A stretch of 64,000 nucleotides of DNA, taken from Novacetimonas hansenii JCM 7643 (GTDB taxonomy: Bacteria; Pseudomonadota; Alphaproteobacteria; Acetobacterales; Acetobacteraceae). Made by a program: the position numbers and the translations under genes. Of this stretch, positions 15,422 to 22,371 are shown in pieces. The notes under the pieces are model-generated. The model worked only from the letters and a program-made list of their open reading frames with translations. It did not search any database and was not told the DNA's origin. The stretch covers positions 1 to 64,000 of the forward strand of contig NZ_BANE01000096.1 in NCBI RefSeq assembly GCF_000964405.1, given 5' to 3'. How positions within the stretch are numbered: the first letter of the stretch is position 1; every line of letters begins with the position of its first letter.

Positions 15422-15637
15422 TCAGCAATGGTCCCGAGAGCCGATTACGAATGTCAGGGTGTCGCCTGGCCGAACCTCGTAAACGTAACTTTCCCCTCTC
15501 TCCGCGCCCAGGAAGCCCGGACCTCCGCGACCATTCGCCACCATGACGATGGCGCCCCCGGAATGGTCTTTCATGTGACCTTGACCGCCATCACCACTCG
15601 ACGCCATAAACTTTCCCTTCTTTTTACGATTGGCCAT
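15422..15637 (-). CDS. Orphan Gly-rich fibre-tip fragment or small fibre protein
   Basis: A 71-aa protein starting MANRKKKGKF. Its end, GESYVYEVRPGDTLTFVIGS, parallels the fibre sequence GIYAVTPGDKLTFTIGAGG, and its middle is Gly-rich (AIVMVANGRGGPGFLGAERG). It thus resembles the first beta unit of the fibre's glycine-rich tip with the rest missing. It may be the remnant of an older fibre or a separate capping protein. It ends just before the late box of the fibre gene. Confidence 0.55.
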   Translation of the reverse strand: MANRKKKGKFMASSGDGGQGHMKDHSGGAIVMVANGRGGPGFLGAERGESYVYEVRPGDTLTFVIGSRDHC

Positions 15638-15670
15638 GCAGTTCTCTCCCTCTCTCTCTCTGCGTAAAAT

Positions 15671-16123
15671 TCAGAACGTGATCTGCCATGTCCCGCTGAA
15701 TGACAGGTCAGAGGCCTTCAACAGCGGCAGATCCCGCACCCTTCGCGCGAACAGCACACCGTTTGCTGACAGGAGGCCATATTCGGAAATACTGATTCCA
15801 TTCGCCTCCGTCGCAGCCAGTGAAAAAGCCACGGTGAGCTGTCCCGTCGCTGAATTGGGTGTGATACCATCTACCGGTTTGACATATGCGCCAGTCAGCG
15901 CACTGTCCGTCTCCTGCGCAGCGGCGGCATTGGTCCCGAACCCGATCTGGGCTATCGCGTATTTCCCGGTTGTATCGCCCGACAGCAGCGCCGCTTTCAT
16001 ATTGGCTGCTCCCTCGACAATCAGGTTGCTGTCGGTTTCATGCGCGATCAGCACACCAGCACGCCAGATTTTCAGATCTACGCGCCCATGTTCCCTGCGC
16101 ATTTTCTCGGATAAGTGCACCAT
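15671..16123 (-). CDS. Tail/baseplate protein, fibre-attachment type
   Basis: A 150-aa protein from the ATG at 16123; the ribosome site CTGGAGG inside the end of the upstream gene fits this start better than the ATG at 16135. The chain is beta-rich (VDLKIWRAGVLIAHETDSN; KYAIAQIGFGTNAAAAQETD; GISISEYGLLSANGVLFARR) and ends SFSGTWQITF, similar to phage tail proteins that follow gpI. Its place between gpI and the fibre suggests a fibre socket. It should be virion-associated. Confidence 0.6.
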   Translation of the reverse strand: MVHLSEKMRREHGRVDLKIWRAGVLIAHETDSNLIVEGAANMKAALLSGDTTGKYAIAQIGFGTNAAAAQETDSALTGAYVKPVDGITPNSATGQLTVAFSLAATEANGISISEYGLLSANGVLFARRVRDLPLLKASDLSFSGTWQITF

Positions 16124-16124
16124 A

Positions 16125-17210
16125 TCAGTTTCCATCCTCCAGATCGCTGACGACCGCTTCTCCCCGGAACGCCGCGCTACCGTCGTATTTGCGCACGCCG
16201 TCATAGGTCGTGTTCCATGCCTCCGTCAGTGCGAATGCACTGTCCGACGTGACCGGGTCGGCATCGGTCAGGGCCGGATCTGCATTGTCGATAACCGTGT
16301 TCCGCAGGTACGTCCCCGCTGCCCTCAGGCTGTTCGCAATCCAGATGATGGCCGCCCGGAAATCAGTAGGGGACACGCCGGATGCGGCCGTATCGTAATT
16401 GGCAGCAATATCGAACAATCCATAAATCGGCGTTGTTGCCGGATTATCGTACGTCTGGCTTCCGTCGAAACGGAAAGTCCCGCCATAAACCACGGACGTC
16501 GCCGGTGCCTGGGCAGAATTGGTGACACGCGCCGACTGCCCGGAGTAAGCCTCTATCGCCAGTTCAAGCGCCTTGTTGTTGCACGCCGGGCGTAAAATGG
16601 TGGAAATGATGCGCGCCCCGTAGGTCACGTCTGGCTCATCAGTGTTGCGCGCAATATTCCCGTAGATCGCACCCAGATAATTCAGCCAATCGTCCTCGGC
16701 TGACGGAATGGCCATCTGGTTCGGAGCAATCCTGATCAGATCGCGAGCAGCCTGCAGTTCCGCCCTCGGGCCGTCCAGCAGTCCCCAGTTGTCGCTGGTG
16801 AACACTGTCAGTGTCTGGAGGGGGTACGAGGCGTCAACCCAGAGCGCCCCACCGAGGCAGTCATTTCCTCCAGGATATGCGGTATCCGAAAACCGGTATC
16901 CGGCGCTGCCCGTCACGCTGCCGGTTCCGACAATGCAACGCAGCGCGCTCATGGCGGAAACATTTGCCCCGATGTCATTCAGGACAAAAAAACCGGGCAC
17001 CGCGCTGATCGCCATGGCAAGGCCCATTACCGTCAGATCGGTCAATGTGATCGTCACGGTTCCACGGCCGGAGGGAGACAGCACCAGCGCATCATCCGCC
17101 AGTTCCCAGCCAAAATCCAGCATGGCGCCAAATGACAGGGCCTGCCGCCCGCGTGGGGAAACGTCATATGCCCGGGTCAGACGACCGAGCAGTCGTTTCA
17201 GGATGCTCAT
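16125..17210 (-). CDS. Baseplate wedge protein, gpI-like
   Basis: A 361-aa protein whose ATG at 17210 overlaps the gpJ stop (ATGA). The order gpV, gp25/W, J, I, fibre is the P2/Mu pattern, and this protein fills the I slot. The region AEDDWLNYLGAIYGNIARNT followed by YGARIISTILRPACNNKALELA matches tail protein I style; the C-terminal half (VVYGGTFRFDGSQTYDN) looks like an added beta domain. Longer than P2 gpI, so it may combine the wedge with a peripheral domain. Confidence 0.65.
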   Translation of the reverse strand: MSILKRLLGRLTRAYDVSPRGRQALSFGAMLDFGWELADDALVLSPSGRGTVTITLTDLTVMGLAMAISAVPGFFVLNDIGANVSAMSALRCIVGTGSVTGSAGYRFSDTAYPGGNDCLGGALWVDASYPLQTLTVFTSDNWGLLDGPRAELQAARDLIRIAPNQMAIPSAEDDWLNYLGAIYGNIARNTDEPDVTYGARIISTILRPACNNKALELAIEAYSGQSARVTNSAQAPATSVVYGGTFRFDGSQTYDNPATTPIYGLFDIAANYDTAASGVSPTDFRAAIIWIANSLRAAGTYLRNTVIDNADPALTDADPVTSDSAFALTEAWNTTYDGVRKYDGSAAFRGEAVVSDLEDGN

Positions 17211-18322
17211 GTATAGGTGCCCGTGCCGGGCATCGGCTTTGTCCACGCCGTAGTTGCCACGACATCCGCCGCCGGCGCGGTACGCACGAAATTCTGGACG
17301 CCATCTATTCCCATGGCCAGCGCATCGAGTTTTGCGACTTCAACCGTGGCTCCTAGCGGCAACGCCAGAATGTATGCCTGATGTGCGGCCTGCACCAATG
17401 CGTCCAGATCCGCGACCGTATATCCGGTTTCAGCGGTAATGCTCCCGGCTACGGCGACGAGCATCTCTGGCGCAGCCTGGGCGATAAACGTTACGCCCGC
17501 CGCCACGTAGCCCGGTACGGGTGTGCCATCAGTCTCGTAATAGCCGTCTATCGTCGATTGCGCCTCTGCCACCAGCGCCGTTGATGTGCTCCCGACGCCA
17601 TTGTGGATATACCCGTAGATCTTCGCGGTCGGCTGCGTCGGATCGGTCAGATACGGCTCATACACGTACTGGAATTTGGCTGCCTCCGTGACATTCCCGT
17701 TTGAATCCGTCAACTGGACGGTGGACAGTCCCGTTGTCACGCCCGCCGTCGTGCTGCGGGCCAACCCAAGGATGAAACGCGCGAACCGCGCCTGTCGCGC
17801 CTGCGCCGTCTCTGCCGGCGCGCCATTGGAGAAAAGGGTGCCGTTGACCGCAGACACGAACCCCGCGACCGGTGCCCCCATGGAAAATGTCGTGCCTGCC
17901 GCCACATTCCCGGCGGTCCCCGTCGTGGTGCACGCGACCTGGACGATCCCCGTGGTCAGGCCGGCCGGAATCGTCACGGCCGCCACGCTGGCATAGGTCA
18001 ACGTCCCCTCCGCCGGCGTGAAGACGCTCCCGGCCGGGATTACCGTATCGCTGGACTGCACGCTGATCGTCACGGTCAATGTACCGGACGCCGCCACGGC
18101 CGCAAGGGCGGGAAAATCAAAGGTCGTATAGGTCGAGGTCTGGATGGCATCCTTCAGGGCCAGGACCAGATCCTGATAGAGGCGATCAATCTCCTGCGCG
18201 ACGGCATCCAGAAACGTCCGCATGACGCCGCCGACGTTATAATCTGTCAGCGAGCATACCATGCGGGCGCGGTTGATCATGGAGGCGAGGATCGAAAGCC
18301 GCGATTTGATCTGGAATGCCAT
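17207..18322 (-). CDS. Baseplate J-like protein
   Basis: A 371-aa baseplate wedge protein of the gpJ family. N-terminal VVRTFLDAV-like region (NVGGVMRTFLDAVAQEIDRL), then GTLTVTISVQSSDTVIPAGS-V and AEGTLTYASVAAVTIPAG mark the typical J core with its jelly-roll arm; ARQARFARFILGLARSTTAG is the conserved Arg-rich helix. It ends PMPGTGTYT. It joins the wedge to the hub when the tail contracts. Coupled to gpI downstream by ATGA and to the gp25-like gene upstream by a one-base overlap. Confidence 0.85.
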   Translation of the reverse strand: MAFQIKSRLSILASMINRARMVCSLTDYNVGGVMRTFLDAVAQEIDRLYQDLVLALKDAIQTSTYTTFDFPALAAVAASGTLTVTISVQSSDTVIPAGSVFTPAEGTLTYASVAAVTIPAGLTTGIVQVACTTTGTAGNVAAGTTFSMGAPVAGFVSAVNGTLFSNGAPAETAQARQARFARFILGLARSTTAGVTTGLSTVQLTDSNGNVTEAAKFQYVYEPYLTDPTQPTAKIYGYIHNGVGSTSTALVAEAQSTIDGYYETDGTPVPGYVAAGVTFIAQAAPEMLVAVAGSITAETGYTVADLDALVQAAHQAYILALPLGATVEVAKLDALAMGIDGVQNFVRTAPAADVVATTAWTKPMPGTGTYT

Positions 18323-18975
18323 CAGTTCCCCCCTCCGGTCAGTACGCCGCCGACCGGAACCGACTTGCCTCCGATCGTCATGTATTGCCCATCCACGTCC
18401 AGACTGCCTCCGTTCACCCCGACCGTGATCGACGTGATCGAATCAATGCGGGGATCGGCCGAGATGCAGCGTCCGACAAACACACCTGCCAGGTCGGCAT
18501 TGATGGGATCGGTTGACCGTCCGAGCAGCGCGTAGACCCCGTTCCCGTAGGACGGCTCGTAGACGAGATCACCCGGCTGGCTGGCCATGCGGTTGTCAAC
18601 TGCCTGCACCAGGTTACTGACCCCTGACACGGTCGCCAGATCTCCGTTCTCCCCAGTGGTAACGACGCCACCGGTCAGGGCAATATCGGTTCCGAACAGG
18701 TCACTGCTGTCCGCCACGCCGGTTGGCGTCGTACCCGTGGCCGGAACCACGATCTCATCCTGCCCTGCCAGAAGGACGGTGTCGGACCTGTGCGCCGGGT
18801 TGTCGGTGATATAGGGCGCGCGGAGGCCATTGAGCCAGATCAGCGTGTACCAGTTTGCGGCATCCCCGGTTTCACGCAGGGCGATGCGTTCGGGCGTATC
18901 GCCAATCAGGGTCCGGGCCTTGCGCGTGCCACTGAGCGGACCCGTCCACTGTGGCGTAGAGGTGTCTGTCGTCAT
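18322..18975 (-). CDS. Baseplate wedge protein, gpW/gp25-like
   Basis: A 217-aa protein. The second half has the gp25/gpW pattern LVQAVDNRMASQPGDLVYEP, YGNGVYALLGRSTDPIN and CISADPRIDSITSITVGVNG. The first half (TRKARTLIGDTPERIALRET, NWYTLIWLNGLRAPYI) resembles the LysM-like extra domain found in front of gp25 in many phages. gp25-type proteins initiate sheath polymerisation at the baseplate. The start overlaps the upstream hub gene stop as ATGA. Confidence 0.75.
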   Translation of the reverse strand: MTTDTSTPQWTGPLSGTRKARTLIGDTPERIALRETGDAANWYTLIWLNGLRAPYITDNPAHRSDTVLLAGQDEIVVPATGTTPTGVADSSDLFGTDIALTGGVVTTGENGDLATVSGVSNLVQAVDNRMASQPGDLVYEPSYGNGVYALLGRSTDPINADLAGVFVGRCISADPRIDSITSITVGVNGGSLDVDGQYMTIGGKSVPVGGVLTGGGN

Positions 18976-20126
18976 GCTGCCACCTGCACACCGTTGCCCA
19001 TTGCATCAAAATTGGAGATCACGTCATCGGAATGGCCGATCAGGAGAAGCGGGTCGAGGCGCAGCCCTGAGATAGCCGCCTGGGCCCCTGATGAGACGGT
19101 CAAGATTGAGGTGCCCGGGTCAAGCATCGATTCAAATGGCGACGTGTTGTCCAGCATGAACTGGCTTGCAGCGTCCCCTCCGCCGGTGGAGGAACACATC
19201 GATGCTCCGAACAGGGGCGTGATCAGCGGAATGGTCTGATTGACGTTGAACCCGTTGGCCATCGTGCATGCACCGTCCGCAAACGTGGACGCCGCCTGCA
19301 TCAGCGCGATCCGGTCATCCATCGGCAGCGTGCTGTCGGCACCGAGCGCTTCAAGACCGCTGGTCGCTGCAAGCGCATATTGCGTCGAGAATTCCAGCAA
19401 CAGGGAATTCTGCCCTGTGAAAATGCCCTCCGTCTCGCCCGCGATATCCGCCACACCCTGAAACAACTGGATGGCGGTATCCACCAACTGCGCGAGCACG
19501 CCGCGCGCTGCCCCCAGTATGTTCAGGCCCTGCGTCAGATAGTCCTGGAACTGCCCCAACATCGTCACGACGTTGCCCAGTCCTGTCTGAGCCAGCAGCC
19601 AGCGCAGGGGATTGGACAGGGCATCCGTGATCTCGTCCGACAGCGACAGCGCGGTGGTCGCGTCGCGCAGCACGTCCAACTGGATGCTGTACTGCATCAG
19701 CAGGGGGCGCGAGCGGCTCCTGTGCAGCGAGAACGTGCGCGGCACCACCACGTCGTGGATACCGTCGAGATTGTCCGTAAAAATCAGTTCTACCGCGGAT
19801 GGATCCTGACCGGATGCCAGCAGCAGGCGACGCCGTTGGTGCCAGCCGTCATATACGGCCTGCCGTAGGGACAGGAACATGTCCTCCCCACTTTGCAGCA
19901 GGCCGCCCCGCCAGCCGTTATTCCCTGTCAGCGTGATGGTGCGGATGCCACGGCCGAACACGTCAGTCCACGCGCCGCCAAGGGTCTGGTTGGTGGTCAG
20001 GCGCGTGGGGTCGGTAACGCTCAGTTCCTCCGGCCGCAGGGCAAACGTGAATTGCACGTCCGCGCCCGATCCGCCTGTCAGCAGGAATGAAATCTGCCGA
20101 TATCTCTGTGACGGAGGTGCTGCCAT
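18972..20126 (-). CDS. Tail/baseplate hub protein (384 aa)
   Basis: A 384-aa protein in the baseplate cluster. Residues about 20-150 (RPEELSVTDPTRLTTNQTLG, WTDVFGRGIRTITLTGNNGW, LLASGQDPSAVELIFTDNLD) match the beta-rich head of phage tail proteins near the hub; the rest is mainly helical (LAQLVDTAIQLFQGVADIAG). It is first in a unit that starts after a 92-base gap carrying the late box (22 nt before the ATG) and a TGCA palindrome. The protein probably forms the inner baseplate or tail tip. Confidence 0.6.
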   Translation of the reverse strand: MAAPPSQRYRQISFLLTGGSGADVQFTFALRPEELSVTDPTRLTTNQTLGGAWTDVFGRGIRTITLTGNNGWRGGLLQSGEDMFLSLRQAVYDGWHQRRRLLLASGQDPSAVELIFTDNLDGIHDVVVPRTFSLHRSRSRPLLMQYSIQLDVLRDATTALSLSDEITDALSNPLRWLLAQTGLGNVVTMLGQFQDYLTQGLNILGAARGVLAQLVDTAIQLFQGVADIAGETEGIFTGQNSLLLEFSTQYALAATSGLEALGADSTLPMDDRIALMQAASTFADGACTMANGFNVNQTIPLITPLFGASMCSSTGGGDAASQFMLDNTSPFESMLDPGTSILTVSSGAQAAISGLRLDPLLLIGHSDDVISNFDAMGNGVQVAA

Positions 20127-20134
20127 CCCTCAAT

Positions 20135-20148
20135 GCTGCCGTCACGAC
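20135..20148 (-). promoter_or_regulatory. Late-box copy (GTCGTGACGGCAGC)
   Basis: On the minus strand GTCGTGACGGCAGC starts 22 nt before the ATG at 20126, at the same distance as three other late genes. It heads the second baseplate transcription unit. Confidence 0.6.
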
Positions 20149-20187
20149 AGTCATCCAGAAAGATCGATGTCCTGCTCGAAGGCATAT

Positions 20188-20220
20188 TTGCATGCAAGCA
20201 TGCAATTTCGCATGCAATCT
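20188..20220. repeat. TGCA palindrome cluster, copy 2
   Basis: Two near palindromes, TTGCATGCAAGCATGCAA and GCATGCAAT, directly behind the stop of the spike gene (TAG at 20221-20219). On the minus strand it begins AGATTGCATGC like other copies. Confidence 0.6.
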
Positions 20221-20917
20221 ATCCCGTTGGCTTGCTGGTTGTCCCGCCTGTGCTCTCGGTGTGCGTATGGTCGTCCAGACTGACGCCATTCGCCGTGACG
20301 TCTCCGCTGGCCGTAATGCTGTCTTTCACCGTCAGAGGGCCGTCTAGCTCGACCGGTCCGGTCATTTTCCACGACGTATATTTGGTGGTGACGTTTCCGC
20401 CCGGCGCTACGACAAACGAGAAATTCGGCGTCGCCAGCGTAACAGTTGGCTCCGGGGCTTCAGCCGGGGTGACCCATTTCGCAGCGCATAGAGCCGTGAG
20501 GTCCTCGTGCCCTCCCGTTCCGATCCTGAAGTACGTACCCGATGGATGCCATGCCTCGATCGACCCGTCGGGCGCGATGGTGGTGTAGGCCCCGCTTGCG
20601 GCATGGCGCGTGATGGTACGGTCCTGCTGTTTGAAAACAATCTGGCTGCCTGCAAACCGTGCAAACCCATGCACGACCGCCCGCGCCCCCGCCCCGAATT
20701 CGTACGCTGCGATCATGGTGCGACCGTCTGGGTTGATACCGCCAACCCTGCCGGCTGGCGGCCGCGGAACGTCAGGGATCGACCATGACCCCCCGTCGGT
20801 TGACCCGTCGGCCGACAGCACGATGGCATTGCCCACAGGTATCCCGGAATCCAGATCAACCAGGTCAACCCGGCCGATTTCAGGGTAGACGGCAACAACC
20901 TGCCCGAACCGGATCAC
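20219..20917 (-). CDS. Baseplate spike, gpV-like
   Basis: A 232-aa protein of the gpV/gp45 spike family. The N-terminal OB-like part (FGQVVAVYPEIGRVDLVDLD, FGAGARAVVHGFARFAGSQI) precedes a beta-helix end with repeated short strands (TVTLATPNFSFVV, SITASGDVTANGVSLDDHTH). The DHTH histidines typically bind iron at the spike tip. It pierces the outer membrane as the tail contracts. It overlaps the hub gene upstream by ATGA and ends in a TGCA palindrome. Confidence 0.85.
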   Translation of the reverse strand: MIRFGQVVAVYPEIGRVDLVDLDSGIPVGNAIVLSADGSTDGGSWSIPDVPRPPAGRVGGINPDGRTMIAAYEFGAGARAVVHGFARFAGSQIVFKQQDRTITRHAASGAYTTIAPDGSIEAWHPSGTYFRIGTGGHEDLTALCAAKWVTPAEAPEPTVTLATPNFSFVVAPGGNVTTKYTSWKMTGPVELDGPLTVKDSITASGDVTANGVSLDDHTHTESTGGTTSKPTG

Positions 20918-22371
20918 GGCGTTCCTCCCGTTTCACGCACACTGACGCGCCCGCGTCGTGGCGCGTAAACACCCGGCCGCCCCTCCGCCCAACCGGGGCG
21001 CACACCGGCCATCGTCGCCCGGTCAACATAACTCATCCCGCGCTCCAGCTGGACGGAACACGTCCACGATGCCGTTGGCATGATCGTATGCTCCACCGCC
21101 GGCATGTAGCCACGCAGCGTGGTCGCCCCGAATGCGACCTCTAGTTCCTGCCCACAGGCCAGATCCTCGCGCCCCATGCATGTCAGCGAGCCGCTTTCAA
21201 ACACCACATTGTCGCGGTTCAGCATCTTGAGATCGGTCGCCCGTTTCGTGATCCAGTCGTCAATCAACTGCGGTGCCTGCTGCTGCAGGTCCGCTGGCAT
21301 CATCGACGGCGCACACGCAAACCCGGTTGGCAAGAGATAACTCGACGTGCTCATCAGGCGCAGCCCGAGTATTTCCGGGCGGTTGTTGGCGTAGGACATG
21401 TCGGACTGGCTGTCGATATAGGCGATCGTGGCAGCAAACTGCCCATCGAGGGAGGCGGCCCCGGGAGGAACCCAGAAATAGTTGGCCGCCCCGTCGTCGC
21501 TGCGCCCTACCTCGCAACTGCTCACCGTGCGGTCCGAAATGCTGACCAGGCCCGGGTCTGCCGCGCCGTCCATGATCAGTTTCCCGTTCAGATCCCGGAA
21601 AGGTACCGGCCTGAACACCAGTGACGGCCCCGCCTCCGTCGTACGGACGAACATTTCATTCCACGGCGCGTCGCGCGCGGCGGCCAGCAGGTCCGCAACC
21701 GATCCCTGGAAGGTCATGGTGTTGAACGGGCTGAACGACCCCTCCGCGACGGTAATGTCGGAGGTCAGGAAGGGCTTGATCGCGCCAGTTGAAAACGCGG
21801 CCATCTGGTTGATCTTGGGATTGATGATCTTCGTCACGACCTCACGCACGAAATCGCCCACCCCTTCGATCACCGGGGAAATGCCGAACTGCGCCTGCAG
21901 GGGAAACTGATCCAGATACTGCTCCCCCTTGGTATTGAGGAGCGGATAGAGGATCTGGTTGGTTTCCAGCAGCCGCCCGCAATCCTTCCCCTCAATCACC
22001 ACCGTCTGCATGGGCGCCCCCTCCCCCTGCATGGCGCGGGGCCGGCGCACGCGGCGCACGAACCCGCGCATCAGCAGAGGCAGCTTCTGGCCCTGATATT
22101 TCCATGGCTTCCGGCTGGCACGGATCTCGATCAGGTCCATGGGCGCCACATAGGCATAGATGGAATCCGCCAGATCGGGAGGGATACGATCGGAGAACGA
22201 TACGGAAAACACGTTTCCCACCAGGCTACGCACGGAGGTCGCCATGCGCACGCTCCCGCCGTCCCCCAGGTATGGCGTCAGGTCGTATGCCTGAATGACA
22301 CGCCCTGGCGTTCCCCCCGCCGTCACCTTGTAGAGCATGACCGAAACGCTGAACGCGTGCAGGTCCACCAT
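20914..22371 (-). CDS. Baseplate hub, gpD/gp27-like
   Basis: A 485-aa protein between the tape measure and the spike, the usual hub slot. It shows the gpD-like order: DLTPYLGDGGSVRMATSVRS and SFSDRIPPDLADSIYAYVAP near the N-terminus, VVIEGKDCGRLLETNQI, FRPVPFRDLNGKLI in the centre, and LRGYMPAVEHTIMPTASWTC near the end. This protein holds the spike trimer and the tape measure end. The start overlaps the tape-measure stop by one base. Confidence 0.75.
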   Translation of the reverse strand: MVDLHAFSVSVMLYKVTAGGTPGRVIQAYDLTPYLGDGGSVRMATSVRSLVGNVFSVSFSDRIPPDLADSIYAYVAPMDLIEIRASRKPWKYQGQKLPLLMRGFVRRVRRPRAMQGEGAPMQTVVIEGKDCGRLLETNQILYPLLNTKGEQYLDQFPLQAQFGISPVIEGVGDFVREVVTKIINPKINQMAAFSTGAIKPFLTSDITVAEGSFSPFNTMTFQGSVADLLAAARDAPWNEMFVRTTEAGPSLVFRPVPFRDLNGKLIMDGAADPGLVSISDRTVSSCEVGRSDDGAANYFWVPPGAASLDGQFAATIAYIDSQSDMSYANNRPEILGLRLMSTSSYLLPTGFACAPSMMPADLQQQAPQLIDDWITKRATDLKMLNRDNVVFESGSLTCMGREDLACGQELEVAFGATTLRGYMPAVEHTIMPTASWTCSVQLERGMSYVDRATMAGVRPGWAEGRPGVYAPRRGRVSVRETGGTP

